From: Clostridiales bacterium
Lineage (GTDB): Bacteria > Bacillota > Clostridia > Oscillospirales > Acutalibacteraceae
DNA length: 51,956 bases
Reading direction: 5' to 3'
Assembly: GCA_012523185.1 (NCBI GenBank)
Contig: JAAYIY010000008.1
Coordinates: forward strand, 1-51,956
Position numbers and translations under genes: made by a program. How positions within the stretch are numbered: the stretch's first letter is position 1; each line of letters opens with the position of its first letter. Of this stretch, positions 16,707-25,637 are shown one piece after another. The notes under the pieces were generated by a model that made no database searches, was not told the DNA's origin, and worked only from the letters and a program-made list of their open reading frames with translations.

Positions 16707-18923
16707 TTAATCGGCTTCATTTTGAATCGCTTCTTGAATGTTTTTCAGGAATGCAAAGATTTTTATGCTGTCGTCGCCTCTTATGACACTTCTTGTAAAG
16801 TCTGAAAATCCGCGCCCTCCGACAAACTCCAAAACTGCGTCGTCGGCGGCTTCAAACACCGCGGCTATTTTGGTGAGCCTTTCGCTGTCTGTCTGATAAA
16901 TTGTGCTGTCGCGCTTGTGGTCACGCATAAGTCTTCTGAAATCCGCGTGTATCTCCTCGACCTTTGCGGCGTCGCACCTTGTGGACTGAAGCTCAAGACG
17001 GGCTTTTTCGATGGTGTCTTCAAGCTCGGCGACAAACTCGGCGGGAAGCTTAGGACGGCTTTCCTCAAGAAGCTTTTCAGCGTCGGGAATCATCCACCGA
17101 CGATATTTTTTGTTGTTTGCCGACTCGCCGAACTGCGGATAATATTCCGGATAGTCAAGCACGTCAAAAGGCTTTTCGGATACGGACAAGGCGAAAATCA
17201 GGTTTGTCGTCGCTGAATTGCTGTTTGCGTCCTCGTGGAGCATATCTTTAAAAAACCATGTGTTGTTCGGGAGAACGCAGGTTGAGGCATCCACCGAGCC
17301 GTCGGGAGAAATGTAGCTGTGCCCCTTTGTGTCAATGGATGTCGAGCTGTAAGGCAGTTTTTCGCCCGGGAGAGCGCATGTGGCGCCCAAGCTTGAGGAT
17401 TCAAGATTGATGACGCCGTCGCCGTTTTTCGTAAGCGACGAGGCAAGAAGACTGAAAAACTGGCTGTCGATATCGCCAAATCGGAAGTTATAGCCGCAAA
17501 TCGTGTTGACTGTGACGCCTGCCTTTGTCATTGTCAATATGTTTTTTTCAAGGCTGCACTGCGCTTTGTAAAATTCGTCTGTTTTTGCCTTTATCGCGGG
17601 GAGGTCTGAAAGAAGCTTTTCGGAAACCTCTTTGTATATCTCTTTCGGAATCATTGCCCATATTTCCGGCGAGCGCAGGAACACCTTGTCGGAAATTGAC
17701 GAATATGCGTTGCTTAAAAGGTCAAGCACCGCGTCGCGCGGCAAAAGCCTTAAAACAGTGTTCAGCAGCGCCGCCGTAACAGCGTTTTTAGCGTTTGATT
17801 CGGACATATCTCCGGCAATGTCCTTTAAAAGCCCCGAATAAAGGTATTCGTCAGAAAGATTGAAGAACGGGTTAAGCTCGTACCTCTCTTTTCTTTCCGT
17901 CTTATTAAAAGCCATGGCTCTGAAAAAGTCGGCGGCGACATATGTGCCGTTAAGGACGGCGACGGCGTTAACAACCCTGTCGATGTCCTTAAAGTTGTTT
18001 TTAGCGCCGTAAAGCTCTGCCCACGCTGTGAAAATTGTCCCGCCAAGGCTCACGTTGAGGAGTGACACCTTTTCGCAGCCTGTAATCTTCAAAACGCCCT
18101 TTATAAACTTTTCAAGCTCGGCGGCGGATGAGGACGCGTCGCTGTAAAGGCTGAATGTGAAGAAAAACATTTTTTCACGCCCGACCTTTTCCTCATATCC
18201 CTTTAGCCCCGCGTCGGTGTAAGACGTCGTGACAAGTCTGTGCAGCCGGTCAACGTCGCTTTGGTACATATCGGCGTATGATGTGGGGAGCGCGCCTTCC
18301 GCCTCGGAAAGACTGCTGACAAATTCTTTTGCCGCGACACCGGGATTGTCCTCATGCCATTGCAGGAACTCCGCTCTTTGCCTGTTAAATTTCACAAGCC
18401 TTAAGTCCTCATTTTTCAAAACGCCGTTTTCATTTGACTCGACGCCGCTGAAAAGCGCCCCGGCCGCCTCGCGCACGACCGCGGCGAAGGAATCGCTCGA
18501 CCTTTGCGTGACAAACACTTTGATAAGCTCCCACGCAAGCTTAGGTATGTATCTTAAAAGCTCGGCGGCAAAATCAATGGGAACTGTTCCGTTCGCGATG
18601 TTTTGACCGCTCATGTTTTTTGCTATACCGTCGGGCTGCTCGCCGTCGTAAAGATAAAGCTCGGAATGGCTTATTCCCGGAACAATGATAAGCGGCGACA
18701 CGCCTGAATAATCGCCGTTTGAAATGACGTTGAGGAAAGCCTCGGAGGGAGTCAAATCCGACCGTGAACCCGATACGGCGTCTGTGCTTTCACCGCCGAA
18801 AGCCATATCCGCCGAAGCATTTAATGTTTGTCTGCCTGTCCCGCCGACAGGAGCAACGGAAAAAACGCCGAAAATAACAAATGTTACAAGCAGGAGAGAA
18901 AGCACACGTTTAAAGCTGTTCAT
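16707..18923 (-). CDS. Large secreted alpha/beta-hydrolase-like protein
   Basis: 738 residues with a clear signal peptide (positively charged start, hydrophobic stretch 8-25, likely cleavage after about residue 38). SPLIIVPGISHSELYLYDG resembles the oxyanion-strand region of lecithin-cholesterol-acyltransferase/lipase-like hydrolases, and VSLLNVSLGGTIFTAWAELYG looks like a nucleophile elbow with the serine in V-S-L-G-G in place of the usual G-H-S-x-G. A candidate acid/histidine comes from the VDASTCVLPNNTWFF and DTKGHSYISPDG regions. The C-terminal ~130 residues are helical and charged. Function could be a secreted lipase or esterase, but I am not sure. Its own promoter lies at 18986-19014. 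Confidence 0.55.
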   Translation of the reverse strand: MNSFKRVLSLLLVTFVIFGVFSVAPVGGTGRQTLNASADMAFGGESTDAVSGSRSDLTPSEAFLNVISNGDYSGVSPLIIVPGISHSELYLYDGEQPDGIAKNMSGQNIANGTVPIDFAAELLRYIPKLAWELIKVFVTQRSSDSFAAVVREAAGALFSGVESNENGVLKNEDLRLVKFNRQRAEFLQWHEDNPGVAAKEFVSSLSEAEGALPTSYADMYQSDVDRLHRLVTTSYTDAGLKGYEEKVGREKMFFFTFSLYSDASSSAAELEKFIKGVLKITGCEKVSLLNVSLGGTIFTAWAELYGAKNNFKDIDRVVNAVAVLNGTYVAADFFRAMAFNKTERKERYELNPFFNLSDEYLYSGLLKDIAGDMSESNAKNAVTAALLNTVLRLLPRDAVLDLLSNAYSSISDKVFLRSPEIWAMIPKEIYKEVSEKLLSDLPAIKAKTDEFYKAQCSLEKNILTMTKAGVTVNTICGYNFRFGDIDSQFFSLLASSLTKNGDGVINLESSSLGATCALPGEKLPYSSTSIDTKGHSYISPDGSVDASTCVLPNNTWFFKDMLHEDANSNSATTNLIFALSVSEKPFDVLDYPEYYPQFGESANNKKYRRWMIPDAEKLLEESRPKLPAEFVAELEDTIEKARLELQSTRCDAAKVEEIHADFRRLMRDHKRDSTIYQTDSERLTKIAAVFEAADDAVLEFVGGRGFSDFTRSVIRGDDSIKIFAFLKNIQEAIQNEAD

Positions 18924-18985
18924 GGATTTGCCCCTTTCAAGAACAAAAAAGGATTATGTTCTGCGCACAAAACACATATACTCAA

Positions 18986-19014
18986 ATTTTATCATATGAT
19001 TTGCGCTGTGTCAA
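18986..19014 (-). promoter_or_regulatory. Promoter for the hydrolase-epimerase operon
   Basis: On the minus strand TTGACA (19014-19009) and TAAAAT (18991-18986), 17 bp apart. It may serve the whole run of genes down to the nucleoside phosphorylase. Confidence 0.7.
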
Positions 19015-19090
19015 TTGTTTGGCTTTGGGCAAAATATGCAAAAGGAATAATGAGGGTTACAAAAGCTAAGCATCACGGCAAAAACTTATC

Positions 19091-19131
19091 AAAAAAGGAA
19101 AAAGGCTGTTCGGAAAGCCCGAACAGCCTTT
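19091..19131 (-). terminator. Terminator of rpsB-tsf
   Basis: AAAGGCTGTTCGG (19101-19113) pairs with CCGAACAGCCTTT (19119-19131); on the minus strand it is followed by TTCCTTTTTT. It lies 20 bases after the tsf stop. Confidence 0.85.
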
Positions 19132-19150
19132 AAATGACTCTCAAAAGCGG

Positions 19151-20077
19151 TTATTTTACCATGCTTGCGATTTCGTCCGCAAAATTATCTTCTTTTTTCT
19201 CGATGCCCTCGCCCTTTGCGTATCGTGTGAAGCCGACACACTTAATCGAGGCGCCAAGCTCCTTTGCCGTGTTTTCGATATATTTTGCGACGCTGATGCC
19301 GTCGTCCTTTACGAAAGCTTGCTCAAGGAGACAGACCTCTTTGTAGTATTTGTTGATTTTCCCGAAAACAATGCCCTGCTTAACCTTGTCGGGCTTTGAT
19401 TTCAAGTTTTCGTCCTCCTCCATCTGTGTGAGTATGATGCTCTTTTCATGCTCGACGACGTCCTGCGGGACGGCGGCGGAGTTGAGGAAAAGCGGGTTCA
19501 TTGCCGCTATCTGCATTGCGACGTCCTTGCCCATTGTTTTGAATTCGTCTTTAGCGGCGGTGGCGTCGTCAGTTTCAAACTCCGCCATGACGCCCACAGA
19601 GCCGCCTGCGTGGACATATGTGGAAACAATCCCCTCGACCCTTAAAAAGCGGCGAATATTGATGTTTTCACCTATTGAAAGGATTTTGTCCTGAAGGTTT
19701 TCCAGCACAGTCCTGTCGCTGCCGTGAAGCTTCAAGGCCTTGAGCGCCTCAATGTCGGCGGGAGCTTCTTCGGCGATTGTCCGCGCGATGCTCATGACAA
19801 AGTCTTGAAACACCTGGTTTTTTGAGACAAAGTCTGTCTCGGAATTGACCTCGACGATTACGCCGATTTTTTTGGATTCGTCGTTGAGAGCAAGGACAGA
19901 GCCTTCGGCGGCTATCCTTCCCGCTTTTTTGATTGAGGCGGCAAGCCCCTTTTCGCGGAGGAAGTCCACCGCTTTGTCCATGTCTCCGTCAGACGCCTGA
20001 AGCGCCTTTTTGCAGTCCATCATGCCTACGCCTGTCTTTTCACGCAGCGCCTGGACATCTTTAGCTGTAAATGCCAA
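19151..20077 (-). CDS. tsf: Translation elongation factor Ts
   Basis: 308 residues. Ts releases GDP from EF-Tu. The N-terminal UBA-like helix set reads VQALREKTGVGMMDCKKALQAS with DMDKAVDFLREKG, the standard EF-Ts signature, and the core has EVNSETDFVSKNQVF, which contacts EF-Tu. Length is typical for the long bacterial form. It starts with TTG (GGAGG 8-9 bases upstream, residues AFTAKDVQ following), 32 bases after rpsB, the classical gene order. Confidence 0.97.
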   Translation of the reverse strand: MAFTAKDVQALREKTGVGMMDCKKALQASDGDMDKAVDFLREKGLAASIKKAGRIAAEGSVLALNDESKKIGVIVEVNSETDFVSKNQVFQDFVMSIARTIAEEAPADIEALKALKLHGSDRTVLENLQDKILSIGENINIRRFLRVEGIVSTYVHAGGSVGVMAEFETDDATAAKDEFKTMGKDVAMQIAAMNPLFLNSAAVPQDVVEHEKSIILTQMEEDENLKSKPDKVKQGIVFGKINKYYKEVCLLEQAFVKDDGISVAKYIENTAKELGASIKCVGFTRYAKGEGIEKKEDNFADEIASMVK

Positions 20078-20109
20078 TGTGATATACCTCCAAAAGTAAT
20101 GTTAAAAAA

Positions 20110-20835
20110 TTATTCGCCTGCGGCCTCGGGCTCCTCGCCGTCTGTCAGCTGCTCACCCTGCCTGCCCTCAATGACGGCGTCCGCCATTGCGCCGGAGATA
20201 AGCTTGACGGCGCGTATGGCGTCGTCGTTGCCCGGGATGATGTAATCAATCTCATCCGGGTCGCAGTTCGTGTCAACTATCGCCACTATCGGAATGTTCA
20301 GCTTTTTCGCCTCGGCGACTGCAATCCGCTCCTTGCGCGGGTCGACAATGAACATGGCCGCGGGCTGACGGCGCATCTCTGTGATGCCGCCCATAAACTT
20401 TTCAAGCTTTTCAACTTCAAGGTTAAGCTTGATTACTTCCTTTTTGGGAAGAAGCTCAAAAGTGCCGTCGGCCTCCATAGCCTTTAACTGGGCAAGCCTT
20501 TTAATCCTTTTTTGAATCGTGCCGAAGTTGGTGAGCATTCCTCCGAGCCAGCGGGCGTTTACATAAGGCATACCGCAGCGCACGGCTTCGTCGCGGACAG
20601 ATTCCTGAGCCTGCTTTTTTGTGCCGACAAAAAGAATCTCCTCGCCGTTTGCCGCCGCGTCGCGGACAAACATATAAGCTTCCTCAAGCTTTCGGACTGT
20701 TTTCTGAAGGTCAATAATGTAGATCCCGTTGCGCTCCGTGAAGATGTAGGGCGCCATTTTAGGGTTCCACCTTCTTGTTTGGTGACCGAAATGGACACCC
20801 GCCTCAAGTAATTGCTTCATTGATACTACTGCCAT
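20110..20835 (-). CDS. rpsB: 30S ribosomal protein S2
   Basis: 241 residues of the small-subunit protein S2. It starts [25 protein letters not shown] and contains [22 protein letters not shown] and the conserved [33 protein letters not shown] precedes the ATG. The acidic C-terminal tail is usual for Clostridia. Cotranscribed with tsf. Confidence 0.97.
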   Translation of the reverse strand: MAVVSMKQLLEAGVHFGHQTRRWNPKMAPYIFTERNGIYIIDLQKTVRKLEEAYMFVRDAAANGEEILFVGTKKQAQESVRDEAVRCGMPYVNARWLGGMLTNFGTIQKRIKRLAQLKAMEADGTFELLPKKEVIKLNLEVEKLEKFMGGITEMRRQPAAMFIVDPRKERIAVAEAKKLNIPIVAIVDTNCDPDEIDYIIPGNDDAIRAVKLISGAMADAVIEGRQGEQLTDGEEPEAAGE

Positions 20836-20947
20836 AAAAATTTCCTCCTTAAGTTAAACCTCCGAGGGGCTTATTAAGCGCGCTACGGGGAGAGTATCGC
20901 TCCCCGCACCGGCACGCCGAACGCCCACCCGTGTGTTTTGCCAAAAA
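20836..20947 (-). promoter_or_regulatory. rpsB leader with hairpin
   Basis: About 110-nt leader between promoter and rpsB. CGGGGAG (20886-20892) pairs with CTCCCCG (20900-20906). S2 autoregulates through its leader in several bacteria, so this is a plausible S2-binding site, but no known leader consensus could be tested. From 20977 to 21177, upstream of the promoter, I see nothing. Confidence 0.4.
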
Positions 20948-20976
20948 ATTATATCACCCAAACACAAATAATGCAA
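20948..20976 (-). promoter_or_regulatory. Promoter of rpsB-tsf
   Basis: On the minus strand TTGCAT (20976-20971) and TATAAT (20953-20948), 17-bp spacer. Confidence 0.75.
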
Positions 20977-21177
20977 GCAAAATTTAAAAACAGACAAAAA
21001 ACAGACCGATATTAAGACAAAGTCAAATTAATATTCAAGTTTTTATAGTTTTCAAAGCAGATGAAACGCCTTTTAAGACTTTTTCGGGCAAATCGTTTTG
21101 CGGTCTGAAAAACAAACGCCGCAAGCTTCTCTTTGTCATCGGACCGAAAGCACGGGCGAAGCCGCAAACACCAAAAA

Positions 21178-22473
21178 TCAGGCGTTGATGCCCGCCGCCT
21201 TTTTGTAGTCCACGCGCACATTGAGCATGGGCGCCAGCCTTGCCAAAGTCATGCGGCGGCGCATATAGGGGTGGTATTCAAGCCCCAAAAGTCCAAGCTC
21301 GTCGGAGACAGAAATCTCAGGCAGCGTCACGGCAGCCCCCGCAAGGTGCATTATTGCAGTCAGCTCCTCGTCGGAAGGCAGCTCGTCCTGCATGATTCGG
21401 CAAATTTCATCCCAGTTTTCACGAATTATATCAACTGTCGTCTCGTCTGTGACAGTGGGGGAGTTGAGATTTTTAATATCGTCGGCAAAATTGCCGCCGT
21501 AGACCTCATAAATCTTGCCCCAATCAAGATTTTCGTCAGAAAAGCGGGAGGGAACGGCAGCGGTGCAAATTTGCTTGTAAATCCTGTTTATCATGACTGT
21601 GGCGACGCCGACCTTTTTGCCGTGAAAGTCGGAGGTCAAGCCCCGCTCAAGCTTCTTAATCTCCCAAAAATGGGACACAATATGCTCCGCTCCGGAGGCG
21701 GGGCGAACGCTGTGACCGAGCTTCATGGCGATGCCTGTCAGGACAAGCGCTTCCATTATCGCTCCCGCCGACTCCTCGTCATTTTGTGTGACCTTATCAG
21801 CAAGTGAAACGACGCGTTTTAATGCGGTCCTTGTAATTTCCGCGACGTTTTCACAGTAGTATTCTCCGGTTATAAGATGAGAAAGCTTCCAGTCGGCAAT
21901 AGCTATATATTTGGCTATCATGTCGCCGAAACCCGCCGATTTAAGCTCCGAAGGGGCGGCGGCGAGGACTTTTGTGTCGCCGATTATGACAGACGGCTGG
22001 CGCGATGCGTATGAAAGCTTAAAATTGTTGTCTGTTATCGACGCGGAATCAGACGCGAATCCGTCCATTGACGGCGCCGTGGCAAATATAGCGAACGCTT
22101 TGTCGGCTCTGAAAGCGGCAAGGCGGCAGATATCGTTTAAAGAGCCGCTGCCGACAGACAAAACGCCGTCGACGCCGCCGAGCAGGCTGACAATGTGATT
22201 GACGTCGTCCATGTGCGCGGTGCGCATATTGTCATAAACCTTAAGCTGAATGGCAAAGCCGCTTTGCTCAAGTATTTGCGGGATATCACCGGCGGCGGCT
22301 AATGTGTTTTTGTCGGCGGCGACAAGAATCTTTGTCGGGAATCCGTTCGACTTTAATATTTCACCGGTCCGCTCACGAACGCCCGCGCCGATTTCAACGG
22401 CGCGGATATTGACGGTGTGTTCCCTGCCGCAAGGGCAGTTTTTCAGTTTGTCAACAAGACCGCTTATATTCAT
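21178..22473 (-). CDS. sn-Glycerol-1-phosphate dehydrogenase (AraM/EgsA family)
   Basis: 431 residues, close to Bacillus AraM in length. It reduces dihydroxyacetone phosphate to sn-glycerol-1-phosphate with NAD(P)H and a metal ion. The nucleotide site is VLSVGSGSLNDICR, followed by FATAPSMDGFASDSASI. Metal ligands are expected in AGFGDMIAKYIAIADW (Asp), SGAEHIVSHFW (His) and DFHGKKVGVA (His). In Bacillus, G1P feeds heptaprenylglyceryl phosphate; no PcrB-like gene is in view. A cysteine pair near the N-terminus (NCPCGREH) is common in the clostridial branch. It ends a minus-strand run of five genes; AGAAGG precedes its start. Confidence 0.85.
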   Translation of the reverse strand: MNISGLVDKLKNCPCGREHTVNIRAVEIGAGVRERTGEILKSNGFPTKILVAADKNTLAAAGDIPQILEQSGFAIQLKVYDNMRTAHMDDVNHIVSLLGGVDGVLSVGSGSLNDICRLAAFRADKAFAIFATAPSMDGFASDSASITDNNFKLSYASRQPSVIIGDTKVLAAAPSELKSAGFGDMIAKYIAIADWKLSHLITGEYYCENVAEITRTALKRVVSLADKVTQNDEESAGAIMEALVLTGIAMKLGHSVRPASGAEHIVSHFWEIKKLERGLTSDFHGKKVGVATVMINRIYKQICTAAVPSRFSDENLDWGKIYEVYGGNFADDIKNLNSPTVTDETTVDIIRENWDEICRIMQDELPSDEELTAIMHLAGAAVTLPEISVSDELGLLGLEYHPYMRRRMTLARLAPMLNVRVDYKKAAGINA

Positions 22474-22556
22474 TGGGCAAACCTTCTTATCAAAATTTTA
22501 TAAACCGCCGCGCACAGCGGCGAGCCGACCGGCTCGGCAAAACACGGCGCCTGTCC

Positions 22557-23132
22557 TCAAAAAAGCGCAAGAAAATAATCCTTGAAAACAAAGGCGGCGA
22601 CAGCGATGTTTATTAAAAGTGTCAAGCCGAATTTTTCAAGGAATGTGCCGATATAAATTATGAGGGCGGGGATAAACAAAAAAGCCTTTGCGAAAGCGTT
22701 CGCTTTGCTTTGCGGTGAATATAAAGTTTTCCACATGTGCAGCGTGTCCTCCGAATAAGGAAAAAGATTACACATAAACGAGCCGCCGAACCACAGGAAA
22801 AAGCAGTAGACAAAGAACAGCGGAAGCTTTGCGCCGGAAAAAGCGTCGTTAAAGCCGACGCCCAGCAAGCCGAGAGTGAACAGCGAGCAAAAATATCCGC
22901 CCGCGCCTATCAGAAAGCTAAAAAGCCCCGGCAGAAAACAGACAAAAAAACTTTTGACATAGCCTTTGGGCGGCAGAATGGCGACATGCCCGCTAAGCTC
23001 GTTGCGCGAGACATATCTGTCGGCGGCATATATGTCAACACCGAGAATACGGCACACGACATGCTCAAGAAAACCCTTCGTGAAGCTGCCGGGAAATGTA
23101 AAAAATTTTGAAATCACATATATTGTTTTCAT
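22557..23132 (-). CDS. Membrane protein of unknown function
   Basis: 191 residues with four to five hydrophobic segments. I do not recognise a characterised family. The start FTFPGSFTKGFLEHVVCRILGVDIY followed by NELSGHV resembles clostridial proteins that look like metalloprotease (M50-type) relatives without the HExxH zinc motif, so an inactive membrane-protease fold is a guess. Its start overlaps the stop of the upstream TPR gene by four bases, so the two products probably work together. Confidence 0.6.
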   Translation of the reverse strand: MKTIYVISKFFTFPGSFTKGFLEHVVCRILGVDIYAADRYVSRNELSGHVAILPPKGYVKSFFVCFLPGLFSFLIGAGGYFCSLFTLGLLGVGFNDAFSGAKLPLFFVYCFFLWFGGSFMCNLFPYSEDTLHMWKTLYSPQSKANAFAKAFLFIPALIIYIGTFLEKFGLTLLINIAVAAFVFKDYFLALF

Positions 23133-24541
23133 ACTGAATCGCCGCCCCCCTCAAGATAAATCTCCTCGACAGTCACAGTGCCGGACTGCAATCCGAGTAT
23201 GCTTTCGGAGAGCGATATCTCATAGCTCTCAAGCAGCTCCCGCACCTCGTCAAACTTTTTGCCGTTGCCCGTCATAACGGCGCAGGCGCAAAGAGTTTCG
23301 GCATATTGAATCGTGAGTGTCGACTCGTCATAATTGTCAATAAGAATGGTTTCGGCTTCCGCATATTCACCCTTAAGCATCAAAACTATCGCGCGCTGAC
23401 GCTCGATTTCAGGAGTTGTTTCGGTGATGTCCATAGCCTTGTCATAGACTGACAACGCGCCTTTAAAATTGCCGTCCATGCGCAGGACAGACATAGAATA
23501 AGCTATCGCGGAGGTGTTTGTCGGATCGGTTTTTAATATTTCGTTGCAGATGCCGAGCGCTTTCACAAAGTCGCCGCTCTGCTTGTATAAAAAGATTGCG
23601 TCTGAGGCGTAAAGCCAATGAGCGCCCGGCTTTTCGCTTATAACGGAATCCATCAGCTCGACAGCGACGTCTGTGCCGGCGTCCGTCTCGACGGCTGCAA
23701 GAAACCTGTAATATGTTATGAGATAAGCGGGGAGGTCATGTGACGCCACAATTTTGTCTACGACTGCCATAAGACCGCCATAGGTGGCTTCCGCGTCGCC
23801 GATTGCCGTATAATAGTCGTCAAAACCGCGGCTCAAGATGCTGTAGGCTTCGGAAATTTCATCAAATTCGCGCTTAATGCCGACAAGCTTTGGCGGAATT
23901 TTGTCGCCGAAATACTTTTCAATGTATTGCCCGGCGCTGTAAGGGCCGTTAAGCTTGTTAAGCGCGACAAACTGATAAACAAGAGTTTTGTTGCCGCTTG
24001 AAAAAAGTGAAAATCCCATCGGGAGGACGTCGGAATATCTTTTGTTCAGCGCGGCGGCGTAAGAATATGCCTCATCGTAGAAGCCGTAGCATTTGTTAAG
24101 GTCTCCGCCCTTCAGCGCCAATGTCCCTTTTGCTGTATTAGCGGCTATCGGATAGTTTGCCGCCGCCGCGACAAGGCCGATAAACGAGATAAAGAGAGCG
24201 ACTATGAACAAAAATATGGCGTTCGGCGAAAAAGGATATTTTTTAACAATCGCCTCACACTCGGCGCAAAGAGCGGAGCCATCCGCCGTCTCGCGGTCGC
24301 AGCGCGGACAGTGAAACTTTTCGGCATCGCTGTCAGATTCCTCGGCATCGCCGCAGCAGTCAACGTCCTCAAGCTCCTGTATTAACATGTCGGCCACAAC
24401 GCCGTTTTGGAACCCGCTTTCAAAAAGCTCCGACTCCGCAACGCGGGCGCCGTCAGCGTCCGGCACGCAGCTTTCGGCTTGATGTCTGTCGATGCGGGAC
24501 TTGTCCCCGCCGCCGTTTGCGGCACTGTTTTCATCGCTCAT
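23129..24541 (-). CDS. Zinc-ribbon, single-pass membrane TPR protein
   Basis: 470 residues from ATG 24541 (AAAGGAAAG upstream); a TTG 17 codons earlier overlaps the preceding gene. An acidic N-terminus is followed by a zinc ribbon (CPRC then CAEC, about residues 83-100), one membrane helix (about 115-140), and then an extracytoplasmic helical region with TPR-like repeats. The clearest runs are DAIFLYKQSGDFVKALGICN and GNFKGALSVYDKAMDIT. Such proteins act as scaffolds. It is coupled to the downstream membrane protein and follows a Gfo/Idh oxidoreductase. No function can be given. Confidence 0.6.
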   Translation of the reverse strand: MSDENSAANGGGDKSRIDRHQAESCVPDADGARVAESELFESGFQNGVVADMLIQELEDVDCCGDAEESDSDAEKFHCPRCDRETADGSALCAECEAIVKKYPFSPNAIFLFIVALFISFIGLVAAAANYPIAANTAKGTLALKGGDLNKCYGFYDEAYSYAAALNKRYSDVLPMGFSLFSSGNKTLVYQFVALNKLNGPYSAGQYIEKYFGDKIPPKLVGIKREFDEISEAYSILSRGFDDYYTAIGDAEATYGGLMAVVDKIVASHDLPAYLITYYRFLAAVETDAGTDVAVELMDSVISEKPGAHWLYASDAIFLYKQSGDFVKALGICNEILKTDPTNTSAIAYSMSVLRMDGNFKGALSVYDKAMDITETTPEIERQRAIVLMLKGEYAEAETILIDNYDESTLTIQYAETLCACAVMTGNGKKFDEVRELLESYEISLSESILGLQSGTVTVEEIYLEGGGDSV

Positions 24542-24584
24542 AATTTTTACCGGCTTTCCTTTCGTGATTGTCTGCGCCGCGGAA

Positions 24585-25622
24585 TCAATCAAAGAAAACA
24601 GTCTTTCCTGTTTTCGCGGACTCGTAAACAGCGTTTACGATGCGGACGCTCTTTATCGCTTCCAGAGGGAGGATTTGCGGATCGACATTGTCTTTGACGG
24701 CGCTTATCATGTTTTCGACCATAGAGGTGTGACCTGTGCAAAGCGTCGGGTCAAGAGCTGCCGCCGAGCCGTTTCCGGAATATTTCTTGAGCATCTCTTT
24801 TTCTTCGCCTTCGGGTGCGTCCTTGAAGCTCCAAAGCTGAAGCTCGTCCGAATCGGCCTCGACGGAGCCTTTGCTGCCGTATATCTTAATGCCGGTATTC
24901 AGTCCGGGATAAGCGCAGGTGGTGCTGACAAATGTGGCGACTGCGCCGGACTTGAACTTGATTAAAGACGCCGTTAAATCTTCGGTCTCTATATTATGCC
25001 CGTAAACTCCCATATGTGACGTCAAGCTTTCAACGTCGCCCATCAGCCACTGCATGATGTCGACTGTGTGAACGGCCTGATTCATGAGCGAACCGCCGCC
25101 GTCCATCTCCCATGTTCCTCTCCAGCCGCCGTTGTCGTAATATTCCTGCGTGCGATACCACTTGACTTCAAAATCGCCGTAAATGAGCTTTCCGATTTTC
25201 CCGTTTTGTATGGCGTCGCGTATGGGCTTCATATTCGCGTTGTTTCTGTTTTGGTGGATAACTCCGACCTTAAGGCCGGTGCGGACGCGCGCTTCTTCTA
25301 TTTTCATTGCCGCCTCGACAGTTATGTCTATGGGCTTTTCGACAAGCACATGCTTGCCCGCCTCCATTGCCTTGACGGCAAAATCCGCGTGCATGGCGCT
25401 GGGCAGACAAATGCTGACAATGTCGATGTCGGGATTTTTAATCATCTCGTCAAAATCAATGTAAGTCAGCACGCCCGGGTATTCCTCCGCCGCTTTGTCA
25501 AGCTTTTCTTTGATAAGATCGCACACGGCGACAAGCTCTGCGTCCTTTGACCCGGCGGCGGCTTTGGCGTGCGCCTTGCCTACGCCAAGCCCGACGACTG
25601 CATAACCTATTTTTTTGCTCAT
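24585..25622 (-). CDS. Gfo/Idh/MocA-family oxidoreductase
   Basis: 345 residues, NAD(P)-dependent sugar or inositol dehydrogenase family. Rossmann motif GYAVVGLGVGKAHAKAA, catalytic lysine in GKHVLVEKPIDI, and MNQAVHTVDIMQWLMGDV in the C-terminal substrate domain with its histidine. The substrate is not readable from sequence; close relatives act on inositols and UDP-sugars. GGAGG precedes the start. It lies 15 bases downstream of a second, more divergent member of the family, an arrangement often seen where one sugar is oxidised and another reduced. Confidence 0.85.
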   Translation of the reverse strand: MSKKIGYAVVGLGVGKAHAKAAAGSKDAELVAVCDLIKEKLDKAAEEYPGVLTYIDFDEMIKNPDIDIVSICLPSAMHADFAVKAMEAGKHVLVEKPIDITVEAAMKIEEARVRTGLKVGVIHQNRNNANMKPIRDAIQNGKIGKLIYGDFEVKWYRTQEYYDNGGWRGTWEMDGGGSLMNQAVHTVDIMQWLMGDVESLTSHMGVYGHNIETEDLTASLIKFKSGAVATFVSTTCAYPGLNTGIKIYGSKGSVEADSDELQLWSFKDAPEGEEKEMLKKYSGNGSAAALDPTLCTGHTSMVENMISAVKDNVDPQILPLEAIKSVRIVNAVYESAKTGKTVFFD

Positions 25623-25637
25623 AAAAATTACCTCCAG

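Noticed and set aside
21133-21807. 224-codon plus-strand frame opposite AraM/EgsA
   Set aside because: Histidine-rich shadow frame without start signal; the opposite gene is clear.
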